Part shown: piece after piece, positions 36,564 through 48,624 of the stretch | Layout of the letters: each line of letters begins with the position of its first letter | Position numbering within the stretch: the stretch's first letter is position 1 | NCBI GenBank assembly: GCA_020746105.1 | Contig: CM036619.1 | Location: forward strand, 9,772,238-9,836,237 | From: Trogon surrucura | Taxonomy: Eukaryota; Chordata; Aves; Trogoniformes; Trogonidae | Direction: 5' to 3' | DNA length: 64,000 nucleotides | Program-made: the position numbers and the translations under genes | The notes under the pieces: generated by a model | What the model was told of the DNA's origin: nothing | The model's database searches: none | What the model saw: the letters and a program-made list of their open reading frames with translations, nothing else

Positions 36564-39109
36564 ATTACGCGATAGCAACGGAAGGTGAACCCACACTGCA
36601 ACCACTCTAGCTCTTCCTTTCCTAGGAATCATTTGTCTACCTACAGGTCAATGCCAACGTCATCTGCGGTACTCAGTTATGAGTCTTAAGAAAGTGCTGA
36701 ATGGCTACTGAATTCCTAATAAAAATCCAGGTTTATCAGTAGCCTGTTATGTGGGTAGATATGGAATTACATGGGAATGGCAGAGACTGTGAGGAAAGAG
36801 ATGAGTCTGAAAGCAATGATAAAAAGCCTTTGAGAAATGTTTTAATTACACTTACACTATGCTTAATTTAAAACAGCTTTTCTGATATACTGAATATATC
36901 CAGTCAGAACTATTGATGCTTCCTCGTGGAAAGCATGCAATTATGGTTACATTCATACTTCATTATTAGAATTAGCACACAACAAAATTATTTCTGATTT
37001 TTCTTATGACCATTCAAGACTAAAAAGCTAATGATATGCGATATAAAAACTTATTCATGTCACTGAAAATATATTAAATTCACACATTCCACAGTTACTT
37101 CTTTTCTATGTTCCTGTACAGAAAAAAAAAAAAAGTAATAAAAGGATTTTAAAGTATGCTAAGAAGTTGCTAGTCTCATGATACATTGACTGTATGCAGA
37201 TAAAACTGTGTGAAATAGAACTGTTGTCTTTATATATTAAAAAAGCTTACTACCTGCAGTACCTGACAAATTATATTTGCCACCTGCATTTGGAAATTCT
37301 CCACGTAGTCTGTGTAAAAATAGTAAGAAATTGAGGACTAAAAATTAACAACTTTCTAGACACATGCTGGGTTTATGATAACAAAATTCCATGTATGACT
37401 AACTTTTGTCTTCTGTTTATGTAAGGCATAATCAATTAAGAATATTTTCCACTTATGGTAATGAAACATACCTTTGGAGATAAATGATGTGAGACTGAAA
37501 AAAACAAAATTAAACTGAAAGGGAGGAGCAGATGAGTCAGGAAATTTGTAATACTGAAATGAACCGATGTTCTGCACAGACCAGGCAAAATTACTGTGTA
37601 AGGTAAACACCCAGTGATGGAGGTGAGGTTAGGTACGTGCTCCTTCCATGCCTGAGTGGAAAGGGATTGATCCATTAGCTTAAGCTTAGCCTTCCCTGCA
37701 GCAATTCACATTAGCTTCCTAAGGGCGCAGCCAGATACATGGCTAGTACACTCCAAAGCCTTCACCTTGTGTGACACTGGTTCACAACTGATTGACTACC
37801 TGTAAGTAAATAACAGATAAGTTTACAGACAGCCTGCAGCATGGTTCCGAGAAATGTGAACTGTCCATTTATTTCAACTGTCCAGGGAAATGTGTCAACA
37901 CTGGAAATAGTTTCATTTCCCAGGGAGAAAAGTAGGTTTCCAATTTGCACAAATTACTGTAAGAAAACATGTCATTCTGAATGACCATTATGAGAATCTA
38001 TCACCAGATATTTTTACCTTTTCAAAACAGAAGAGGAAAAGACTTTTCCCAGCTCAAGAAAGGAGAGGCGTAGTTTTAAGAATTCGGTGGATAGAAACAA
38101 TAATGTCATTGTATTTAAGATATCCATAAAGTCCTTCATGAGCATGTGCATTGTTAAAGTGACCCATGAGGTCAAAGCTTATTTTTTTGATTCAGTATTG
38201 GGAAATGGCATTTTCTAGTTTCCATCAAACCTAACTGAGATAGACTTGCTCAGTGAAATGCACAGATTGTGTCAGCATAGTTTTGCTGTGTATGATATCC
38301 TCATTACACTTCCAGATTTTTGGGGCAACAGGGAGAGAGATTCTGTATGAAACGTAGCCTGACAGAAGGGAATGTGAAATATACAGATCTGCAAGTGGCA
38401 TCCTCATTTTTCTATGTTTTTGTGTTTCTCTGAAGTAATATATAGAAAATAATTTTAGAAATGACCCTCTAAGAGGTCTTTGAGAGATGATCTCCAGTAA
38501 TCTAAGAAGTTATCTGTTACCTACTTCCCCCAACTCTATAGGAGGATAATACTTACTCAGTTATTACAGTTCGTAGTCCAGTAGCCAAAACATTTGGATT
38601 AAATCTCTTAAGGAGATGAATTTTTATTGAGACTTGAAACAGTGAACTGCAATGGTTGGAACTTAGGCATTCTCTCAACTCCTTTCCACTCAAGAACAAA
38701 GAACAAATCCCGAAAGAAGCAATATGGTGTAACACTTTACAAGGAAGATTAAAACAAACAAAAAACCTGGAAAATCTGACAAAATATTCCACAGTTTAAA
38801 ATAAAGCAACTGGCAAAATAATTTTGGAAAAAAAAGTTCTAAAAATCAAGTCTGGAATAAGATTGGGATGCACAAACAAAAGAGGAAAGGAGGAACAAAT
38901 GGGAGGTCAGAAGCTGTCTGACATGATTAAATGGCAACTTCCAAATAGCAAAATGAGTCAAATAAATATCCTTTGTTATCTGTCCCTAATTATCTGAAGC
39001 CAATACACAGGAAAATAAACTAAGTAAACAGCTATTTAGTAAGAAGAAAATTAGAAAGGCCAATATAGATTTCAAAGAATAAATAGATAATGATGTGAAA
39101 ACAAATGAA
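36564..39109. other. unique AT-rich DNA, no gene seen
   Basis: About 2.5 kb with A-runs (e.g. near 37120-37133), no repeat family recognised and only short open frames. Confidence 0.45.
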
Positions 39110-39690
39110 AATCAGGATGTCTGCAAGAGATCAATAATGCCACTGAATCATCAGGGGTTAAAGGGATCTATGAAGGTCTATAAGAACATTGATGAGAGGT
39201 TTAGCAGCTTTTTTTGTCTGTTTCATGAAGGAGATTGGCGAGTAAATACTTACCTTGAACTTGTTCTTTCCTGGCACACCAAAGGAAATATTTTTGAATA
39301 TTGAAATGTCAGGAAAAGAAATGATACCTTATACAAAGTGATAAAATTCGTCAGATAAAAGTGACACATCTGGGAGTTCTAAGGGAGTGACAAGTATGGA
39401 AAAAACCTGCAAAATGTGCAGTCTGTCTTCAAAATACCCACTCTTCCAAAGCAGAGAAGGTAGTAAATGTCATAGGTAAACAACTGTAGCCAGAATCACA
39501 AATGTCTGGAGGGTATCTCAAGAGAGGGACCAATCAGTCTGACCCTTGCAGAAGAAAATTACACCACACTACTCCTTTAGACTTTTCCATATGTCATTAG
39601 CGTAGTTGATACAGGAAATATCACTATGGCAACATATATATTAAGACTTCACACTTAGCATTTTGAAAGGTCTTTGATAAATATTTTGAG
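39110..39690 (+). mobile_element. ancient CR1/L3-like LINE RT remnant
   Basis: Very diverged but in the right order for ORF2 of an old CR1/L3-type element: a 'cagctttttttgtctgtttc' segment resembling the FF-A-SVF linker, 'cacatctgggagttctaagg', 'gcagtctgtcttcaaaatac', 'gtctggagggtatctcaaga', 'gaccaatcagtctgaccctt' (the [12 protein letters not shown] segment) and 'ttttgaaaggtctttgataa' (the F-KAFD motif A area). No frame survives. Identification depends on recalled consensus; boundaries are loose. Confidence 0.5.
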
Positions 39691-40734
39691 AGTAGGAAGA
39701 AGCTAAACACCAGGATCTATAAGGGAAGGATAGGGTTGAGTGCTACTCAGTGCCATGGTTGTGACTGACTAATATCAGAGTGTGTATTTTGGGTTCCTTC
39801 ATTTTGGTTGGTGAAATCTGCTGCAGAGGTCATGACTGGAGGATCTGACACACTGAGGACAAGGTAGACCCCACATGCTCTGCACACATGAACGTCACAC
39901 CTGCACTAGGACTACTACAGGGACATTAAATCACATGTATCCAGGACATATTGCACTCTCTGGCCTTATTCAGTATTTCTTTTCAGGTATCCTAATATCC
40001 CTGGGAACTAACAAAGCCACTCCTCTGACTGGAAGGTATTGAGACTTGCAGGACCTAGGTATTTTACTAATCGTTATGAATGGAAAGGTTACAACATCTT
40101 TAATTGCATAGGGTAGATTCATCCTACTAAGTGGAGAATTTGCTCTTCTTTCAAAACAGTTGAATTATAAACAAGACCTGCAACTGGACTGTAATTCTGA
40201 GGATCTGGCACAGGGACACCAATGGACTTTTATGCAGAGACTTTCAAAGGCCCCTGAAATCCACACAGCAATCTCCGTTAGCAGCAAACCCATGACACCT
40301 CCAGCTAAACCACATGGGAGAAACTCAGCCAGAAAACACAGAAGAGCTTTATCATCTCAGAGTGCAACATCCAGCTTGTTTTGGACTTTCTCCAGTTCCA
40401 CTGTGTATTGAAGCACTTTTGTAGGGGAACACTGACTTGACTGTTCTTTAGAATGTAGTATTACTCCTTGGGCTACACAAGTCACCCAGATATTCTCTGA
40501 GAAAATGCAGGCTGGCACGGAACAACACTTCACTGCAAAAAACAGGAATAGTTTATCAATATGGGAGACTGAAAACAATTTTGTTAATCTATTCTCAAAT
40601 ACAATCAAGGATGTCTGAGCAAGTCCTCTCAGTTCTACAAAGGGAATATTTGCCTAGTACTAATTTCTGTCATGAGCAACTGTTTTCTAAAGCAATACTG
40701 CTGAAGAGATTGCTAGCAGAAGGGTCAAATGAAG
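39691..40734. other. unique DNA, no gene seen
   Basis: No repeat recognised. The 83-codon frames at 40160-40411 (plus) and 40357-40608 (minus) show no motif. Confidence 0.45.
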
Positions 40735-41872
40735 AACCTTTGATACTGTCCCACATGATATCCTGGTCTCCAAGCTGATAAAATACGGGATTGACGGGTG
40801 GACAACTAAGTGGATAAAGAATTGTCTTGACAGCCGCACCCAAAGAGTGGCTGTCAATGGGTCCATGTCCAAGAGGAAGTCAGTTACAAGTGGAGTCCCT
40901 CAAAGATCAGTACTGGGATGAGTCTTGTTTAACACCCTTGTCAGCGACATGGACAGTGGCATTGAGTGCACCCTCAGCAGGTTTGCTGACAACACCAAGC
41001 TGTGTGGGGCGGCTGGAGGGTAAGGATGCCATCCAGGCAGACCTCGACAAGCTGGAGAGGTGGGCCCAGGCCTCCACCTCACGGAGTTCAACAAGACCAA
41101 GTGCAAGGTCCTCCGTCTGAGTCGAGGCAATCCCAAGCACCAATATAGGTTGGGGAGTGACTGGCTTGAGAGCAGCCCTGAAGAAAAGGATTTGGGGTTA
41201 TTGGTGGACAAGAAGCTCAGCATGCGCTGTCAGTGGGCACTTGCAGCCCAGAAAGCCAGTCGTATCCTGGGCTGCATCAAGAGGTGCGTGGCCAACTGGT
41301 GGAGGGAGGTGATTCTGCCCCTCTACTCCACTCTCGTGAGACTCCACCTGGAGTTCTGCTTCCGGTTCTGGAGCCCACAATACAAGAAAGATCTGGACGT
41401 GCTGGGGCGTGTCCAGAGAAGGGCCACAAGGGTGATCAGAGGGCTGGAGTACCTCTCCTATGAAGACAGACTGAGAGAGTTGGGGTTGTTCAGTCTGCAG
41501 AAAAGAAGGCTCCAATGAGACCTTATTGTGGTCTTCCAGTATCTTAAGGGGGCTACAAGAAAGCTGCTGAGGGGCTTTTTAGGGTGTTGGGTAGTAGTAG
41601 GACTAGGGGGAATGGATTGAAGCTAGGGATGGATCGGTTCAGACTGGACGTTAGGAAGAAGTTCTTCACCATGAGGGTGGTGAGACACTGGCACAGGTTG
41701 CCCAGAGAGGTGGTGGAAGCCCCATCCCTGGAAGTTTTTAAGGCCAGGCTGGATGGGGCTCTGAGCATCCTGATCTAGTGGGGGATGTCCCTGTCCACGG
41801 CAGGGGGGTTGGAACTAGATGATCTTTAAGGTCCCTTCCAACCCTAACAATTCTATGATTCTATGACTCTAT
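40735..41872 (+). mobile_element. CR1 LINE copy, older subfamily, 1.1 kb
   Basis: Plus-strand CR1 starting inside RT motif A ('tttgatactgtcccacatga') and ending in the tail ATTCTATGATTCTATGACTCTAT. The 3' end, 'gaactagatgatctttaagg', groups it with 30770-31136. RT frame lesions include TGA at 40919-40921 in the VLG-VLF segment and several shifts near 41010-41070. Motif C is FADN (40982-40993), the second Asp changed to Asn. Confidence 0.93.
41060..41778 (+). pseudogene. CR1 ORF2 C-terminal remnant in two frames
   Basis: The first part, 41060-41518, is open for 152 codons and contains '[18 protein letters not shown]', '[23 protein letters not shown]' and '[13 protein letters not shown]', the region following RT in CR1 ORF2. 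It ends at a TGA where the family has a codon (CAATGA, near 41516). The rest of the ORF2 C-terminus lies in another frame at 41584-41778 ('[23 protein letters not shown]', '[20 protein letters not shown]'). Confidence 0.85.
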
Positions 41873-44800
41873 AAAGGAAAGAAATGTGGGCAAAACACTG
41901 AGAAAAGTGTGTTTGGCCACAAGGATGGTGAAAGAAAAGGGACTGATCCACCGGGACTGAGTGGTGATTCTATGTAACATAATGTACTTGCTGAAGACAA
42001 GAACTAGAGGGGAAGGTGAAGAAAGAAAGAGAAACCTGAAAGTGTAAGAAGCCAGGCAGTAGGAGAAGAAGACTGAGGGAAAAGGATGAACTGAGTAACC
42101 TCAGAAAGGAGCAAAATGTTACTTCTATTTTGCCTATAAATTGGATTGCTAACTTTAATGCATTGTGCAAATCCCCATCAGACATGAATCAAGTAATATG
42201 AAAAGTGATATAAATCTCCAGTGATTTAAAAAGTGATTACTGATGGATGGCTAAGCAATGGTCCAGCTTTTCATCATCTATACCTATTTATAATTCCTGT
42301 CACTAGCTAGCAACTAGTAACACAAGTGACTCCAAAGACTGTTTTCTTGTAATTCCCAAGTCTAAATTACTTCATAATATGATTGTGTGCTGTGAATTAA
42401 TTATGGATCTATACTATAGTGACAGAAGTACCAATACTTACAGATGAAATTTTCCCTTGTGATAAAGAGTCTCAAGACCCTCCCTCTGGTGAGAGAACAG
42501 GTAAGTGAGATAGTCCTGGTAGCAAAGTGCAGTGCATTACCCTACTTGCAACACTTTTTTTCCATTACCTCTAACAAACATCATTTGATCTCACTTGCCC
42601 GCAGCGTGTTCTGCGTTCATTCTCTAACCTCTTTATGCATAACTGCAATCCCACAGAGATTGGATGTTTTACTAAAGATATTAAATGTTACTGGCATTCT
42701 CCATTAGTCTAAGAGACCACATGGAGCTCCAAAGTGCCTTACATTAAGGCATTAAGTGCATTACTCCAACCGCTGAGGTTAAAAGTTTTCTAACTTGGTT
42801 GCTTACAGCATGGCATCTACAGACATGGACATGATTTCCAGGTCCTCTCTGAAAATCCTCCTCCTCTGTTCTGTGTTGCCTCTATGGGTCAGAATCAGTT
42901 TCCCATCCTGGGGGAGTGTACTGAGGCGTTTGTTTCCAGTACCCAGCTGGGAGATCAGAGTTTTTCATAGACCTTGTGGCATATGAACTGGAGTCATGCA
43001 GATATCTTGATAGTGTGTTTCAAATGGCACTAGTGTCTGTGTTTAGGCGGCTGAATTGTGTTTCATTCAAATTTAAAAAGCTGAATTTGGTAAGTACTTC
43101 AATAAATCAAGTAGGTATCTGACTATGAAAGTTATGCCTCCATTTAGGCATCCATATTTGAAAATTTCCTTTAACAGAATCCATGGATTACTTCAGTCAT
43201 TATTTAACTTTCTATTTGGGAAGATCAATGAAGCTCCCATACAGCTATTTTAAAAATTACTCTGGAATGTTTTCCAATTACACATAATTATCTAAAATGA
43301 GGCTTGTATATATTGATAACTGAGCTAACGGGTTTGCAATTTTTAAATTCTCTTCACACAATGGAAAGAGCAAAGGTCAATCAGTGTTTAACAAAGAATT
43401 TGTTCAATATTGAAAAGATCACTGTTTGGGGAGCTATGTGTTTGATTATATCAGAGGCTGTCTGTAAACCAGCTAACATAGGTTTGATAAGGTTAGGTGG
43501 GAAGTTTAATGCCAGATATGTACAGTGAACTTCATCTCATTTAGCTATGCACACTGTAAAAATATATCTCTAGTTTTAAAATATCTTAAATTCCTGATTA
43601 AGTCAGTGGAGAGACGGAACACTTTTGGAGTGAAATTTCTGTGTTTACTTTCAGACTCTGCTTTCTGGGTGAGGTGTGGTACCATGGTTCTCTCACTGGC
43701 TGTGCAAGCAGCAGAGATAACCAGGTCAGGTGTATCTGCAGCAGGTCAAATGAGCCCCATCCATACAAATAAGTGTGTTCATATCACTTCACATTAGACA
43801 TCAAACCCACACTAGGTCCACACAAGGAAATGGTCCATACCAGGAAGCAAATCCCCCTGCTTTCAGTCTCTGTATACAAAATAAAGAGAAAAGTCATCTA
43901 TTTCGACATGTAATGCAGAGCTAAACCCTAAAGAATAGGTGTTGATCAGCACCAAAAGTCAGTTCATCTCCACAGATGTGGTAAACGATGTTCTAAGTTG
44001 GGCACCCAGATACAGATGCCTACAGTTAGTTGGTGGGGCTACTTTCAGAGGTGGAAATTTAAAAACAAGGACCATGTCTTCCTTATTTTCCCCCTGTAGA
44101 TGTTACTTTCTCTTTAATTACTAGCTGAAATTTTCCTAGCATATTCGATCTTGATGTTTACAAATATTTCAACCTATTTAGTTTTAAGTATTTTGCAACA
44201 TTAAAGTAGAGCTTAATATATGCCTGGACATTTATTTTAGTTGTGTTATCTCTCTGGTTGCATCATTTTTTAAAACTTTTATTTTTTCTTTTTCTATCTC
44301 TTTAATAATGTGTGATCTGAAGGAATATCAGACTAACACTGGAAACAGGTCAAACAGTTTCATAAAGAAATCTGCAGTACATGCACATTGCACTGATATT
44401 TTCTTGCCTGCAGCAGTAATTGTTTTCCAAAGTACGTTTCCTGTCTTGCCATTTTCCTACCTGCAATAGAAAATAGTCACTTAGGAAAAACGAAAAAAAA
44501 AAGAAAACAAAACACTAGAAATCTCATTTGTCTGGTTCTGACAATCTCATCTGCTTAGGTCCCACACTGCCACCGGTCATTGCTGTTCATGTCCTTGTTA
44601 AACCACTGGAACACAAGCCGGGATGCTGTGTAGTATTGCCTCTGCTGGAAAAAATCCATTTAAAACATTGAAGTGGTGAGTTCCTCTCTGCAGTAAAGGT
44701 GTAAGCAGCATGTATAGATGTGAGAAGGTTTAGGGAATGAATGTGTATGTCTTAAGTCCAAGATCTCACTTGACATAAAATAACAAGTTTTGAACAAAAC

Positions 44801-45439
44801 TAAATAAACTGTCTCTGGAAGGTTTTATTTTCTAAGGACTCTGCCACAGGTCAATGGTCTACTGAATTCACTGTCACTCCAAAGACAAAGTTTATGTCTT
44901 CAGTAAGCCACTCTATACATTGATTTACAATTTTTTATTGCTATGTTTGTCATTGCTTAAATACTTACTCTCCAAGTAACATTTTAGTAGGAAAAAATAG
45001 ATGTACTTTGGCCAAATGGTTTGCAAAGAACACTGCCAACTTCATGTGCCCTTCAATGGAGAAGCATAACAAAAAGTAGTTAGAGATACTATAATGGATT
45101 CTAGGTCTGTTGTGTACATATATAATCATATTTCTCTACTTTTTTTCCTTTTGTATTTAATTCTATTTTTCATATTTGCTGCCAAGATTAAAATGAGTCT
45201 GCTTTTTCCCAAATTGGAAATTTCATCTTTTTTTTGTACATTGCTATTAGATTTCACAGATTTTATTACACTTTTCATTAAAGAATATGCAATAATGAAA
45301 ATATGAAGGATTCAGAGGATCAACTCAGGGGATGGTTGAGGCTTTGGAAATTGCACTTTGGGAAGTGCAGTTTTTTCCCTGAAGAGGATGCTTGGATAAT
45401 CAGTGATGCCAAGTAAGTGCCAACAGTAGGGACTAACCG
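41873..45439. other. unique AT-rich DNA, no gene seen
   Basis: About 3.6 kb. Words such as TTTAGGCATCC near 43145 and GGGCACCCAGATAC near 44001 recall old SINE/L3 3' ends in reptile and bird DNA, but no continuous match can be traced. Open frames are short. Confidence 0.4.
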
Positions 45440-45741
45440 GGAGATGAGGTTAGGTTTCTACATATCTCTGGTCACAAGTATTGTTCCTCAGAGTTTGACA
45501 CTAGGGCTGATACCATTTTGCCTCTTCTTAAAGAATCCAACCAGGGAGATGGTATTCATTTCTTGCAAGCTGGTGGATGACACTAAACTAGAGGAAAACC
45601 AGTCTGGGCTGCCCAGACATTGACTAAGAGCAGCAAGTCAGAGAGAAGGCCATCAGGTTGATCAGGAGTCTGGAGCAACTGGCATATGGAGAGGGCCTTA
45701 TGGTCCTTTCCAACCTAAATTATTGTTATTTTATGATTCTA
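45440..45741 (+). mobile_element. decayed CR1 LINE with internal deletions
   Basis: A compact mosaic. 'ggtcacaagtattgttcctcagag' to 'ggtggatgacactaaactagagg' is RT motif B to motif C, giving VPQSLTLGL and LVDDTKL. It then jumps to 'agagagaaggccatcaggttgatcaggagtctggagcaact' (the [11 protein letters not shown] region; long stretch shortened here), then to the 3' end 'tggtcctttccaacctaaat' and TATGATTCTA. At least two internal deletions are needed. Old copy, no open frame of the full region. Confidence 0.8.
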
Positions 45742-46915
45742 AGTAACTTGCAAAAGGCATTTTTTTTTCTGTTACCGTAAATAACTGCCTGAGAAATCTT
45801 TGCTTTCATTTTTCTTCCTCAATGACGAATAAAAGAGGAAGTGGGAATCAATGAAGGCCCATGTAAGGAGATTGTTCTCATGAAGGATATATATAGTTCA
45901 ATAAGGTAAATATACCTGCCATGACCTGTTGATTTCTCATTCATATTGTTGGCCATGTGTGTAGCAGAGATGCGAGTGTTTGATCTCTCTCCTTCAGGAT
46001 ATTCAGGAACTTGGGCAGGAGCAGTCTTCTAATGCTGACCTGAGAATTTACGTTATGAAGTGGAAAAGTGAGGCTAGATACTACAAAGCCTAACCAAAGC
46101 TACTGACATATGACATATTGTCTGTCTCTGGTAGCAACTCAGTGTCTTTGGCATTGTGTCCATGAGATCAGGAGGACACCACTTAATTGTGCCTATTTTC
46201 AAGCCAGGATGAAAAGTCACTTTCACAGAGCTGTTGCAGTATTTATTGACATTTTCTACAGAAGGTGGTGTGGTTAGATCATCTCTTAAACTTCCTGAAA
46301 TTTAGCCCCACAGAAAGGTGAGGCTGTGCTATTTTTACTCTTTCCTGTATTGGGTTACAGCTGCATGTACATTTTTTATAGATAGGTTTTATGTTGTAGC
46401 ATCCTCTAAAAAGTACATAACATTGTGTATCAACAGAAACTTTTGATGTGGGACAAGCAGACAGATAAAATAAAACCAGAAACCAGACCAAAAGGCCTTT
46501 AACAGTTCATGTTTCTAAATGAAGAATGCAAACATAATGATTTCTTAAATATTTCAGTGCAATCTTCTGCACAGCTGATGTTAGTTTTGCTTAGGCATTG
46601 GTGTCTATATGATGTGGAGTATTGGAGCACTAAGCCCTAAATATCCAAGCCCTGAGCTATTTATTGATTTTTTGTGGAAGACATTAATTTTTCCCTTGAT
46701 ACAGTTAATACTTATCAGTCCTTAAGGCAGGAGCAATTAAAGTAGGATAACCTACCCCCTTCCTTATCTGTAGAGAAATAACTCTAATACAGACTGATGA
46801 ACGGTATATGGTACAAACTAAAACACTCAAAAAGAAGGAAACATCACAGTCAATATGGCCCTGGCAATGATGATTTGTGTGTAGGTACTGCAACACCACG
46901 TTTAAATCACAGACT
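45742..46915. other. unique DNA, no gene seen
   Basis: No repeat recognised; only short open frames of up to 73 codons (46705-46926 minus). Confidence 0.45.
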
Positions 46916-47070
46916 AACAGAATCACAGATCCTCACGGAATTTCACAGAATCTCACAGAATCACGGAATTGTTGGAGTTGGAAGGGACCTCTAGAGATCA
47001 CCTAGTCCAACCCCCGTGCTAAAGCAGGATTGCCTAGAGCACATCACACAGGACTGTATTCAGGCTCAAA
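46916..47070 (-). mobile_element. CR1 LINE 3' tail with expanded, varied tail
   Basis: Minus-strand CR1 end: irregular units AACAGAATCACAG, TTCACAGAATC, TCACAGAATC, ACGGAATTG (46916-46972), then 'ttggagttggaagggacctc', 'cacctagtccaacccc' and 'gcaggattgcctagagca', fading by about 47070. Strongly 5'-truncated and noncoding. Confidence 0.9.
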
Positions 47071-48411
47071 TGCCTGACTGTGTACTATTTTGCTACTTTG
47101 TCCTTGGACTGAGCCAAATTCATACAGGAGAGCAATTCCTTGGGCTCATTGCAAGAACCTTCTTTGCTCATTGCAACAGAAAAGCAGTTTTAAGAGGATG
47201 ACAGCTTGAACTAAGAACTGAATTTCCCTTTCTCTCTGCTATAGATTTCATGTGATGCTGGACAAGACTACTTCTGAAGTGGTATTCTCTAAGCTCCTTC
47301 TTTATTTGGAAGGTGTCAAACAGCAGACCCCAGGGTCTAACTAACTCAAATACTGAGTGCTCACAGTTGCTACCAAAATCACTTAAAGCTATGCTTTTAG
47401 CAGAGGAACAAAGAAAATAATCTAAAAATCTCAGACAAAGGAGGCATTAAATGCTTGGACTGGGCTGAAAGTCAGAAGGCAGATGAGTCAAGATTATGCT
47501 TCTTACTATTCCAGTCCCTTCGAACTATAAATACCTGTCCACAGCACAGTAGAGGGATGTCTGGGATCTAGGCATCTGAGATGACCTGTGATCTGCAGAA
47601 GAGTTTCAACAGAGCCAGCAAGAAGTCTTGTGTGAGTCCCTTCTCTTTCCATAATATCTTTCTTTCAGATTATAACAATTGAGTCCTGCCCTTTGCCTCT
47701 ACTCATATGAATGACCACTCAATATCAGACAGTACTAAGCTGGCCTTAAGACATGCAGATTGACCCTCTTGCATCAGGATCTGGGCATAAATCTTCATGA
47801 GGGCTACCACACTGCTCTGAGGTCATCTGAGCTCATCAGCACGGTGGTGTAGCCTCCAGAAATAGGAGGTTAAGACTGCAGAGAAGTATTTGAGAGTGGT
47901 GAACCACTCTACTGAATTGGTCCCTACTGAGCATAGATTTAAAACAGTGTGAGCAAGGGAGTACTCAGGGTTAGAATAAGTAGTAAATTCTCATATTTCT
48001 TCTGAAAAATTATCTCTCCGTTAGGATACTGCTTAAAGCCCTGTTGGCATAAAAATAAAGGGTAATTGCTATATTTTATCTTTTTTTTTCCCCACTTTTG
48101 GATTTTCCATCAGAACAAGGCATATTCAGTTTGGAATTTACAGCCTCATCAGAGTAGTTAATTGTAAAATGACTGTTAAAATCTCAGCAGGCATTTGTTC
48201 ATTTGGGTCCTCTCTGACCTCGTTGGGATCATCAGACAATAGAGTTATGAAATTTTGATTTTTATTCTTGCCTTTGGTGATTTGTATTTGGTTCTCTGTG
48301 GATTTGTTTCACCTCTCTCCTTCAAAAGTGAAAATCAAGTTGATCTCTTCAGAAATCAGTGAAACCATACTGCTAGTACCTTGTTAATAGTGAAGAAACT
48401 CAGTTTTATCG
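47071..48411. other. unique DNA, no gene seen
   Basis: No repeat or exon recognised. Short inverted word AGAGTGG/CCACTCT near 47893-47910 is probably trivial. Confidence 0.45.
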
Positions 48412-48624
48412 TAGAATCATAGTATCATTAAGGTTGGAAAAGATCTCTAAGGTCATCTGTTACAACCAGCAACCCAACACTACTTTAACCACTTAAACTA
48501 TATCCTTAAGTGCCACATCTACATGTTTTTCGAACACCTCCAGGGATGGTGACTTCACCACTTCCCTTGGCAGCCTGTTTCAATGCCTCACCACTCTTTC
48601 AGTAAAGAAATTTTTCCTAATATA
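48412..48624 (-). mobile_element. CR1 LINE 3' fragment
   Basis: Minus-strand CR1: GTAGAATCATAGTATCAT, 'aaggttggaaaagatctcta', 'cagcaacccaacactacttt', 'gaacacctccagggatggtg' and 'ttggcagcctgtttcaatgc', ending near 'tttttcctaatat'. It is of the subfamily with 'aacacctccagggatggtgactccacc', like the 16025 copy. Old; no open frame. Confidence 0.92.

Noticed and set aside
43020..44060. TTTAGGCATCC and GGGCACCCAGATAC words suggesting old SINE/L3 ends
   Set aside because: Isolated words without an ordered match to a consensus.
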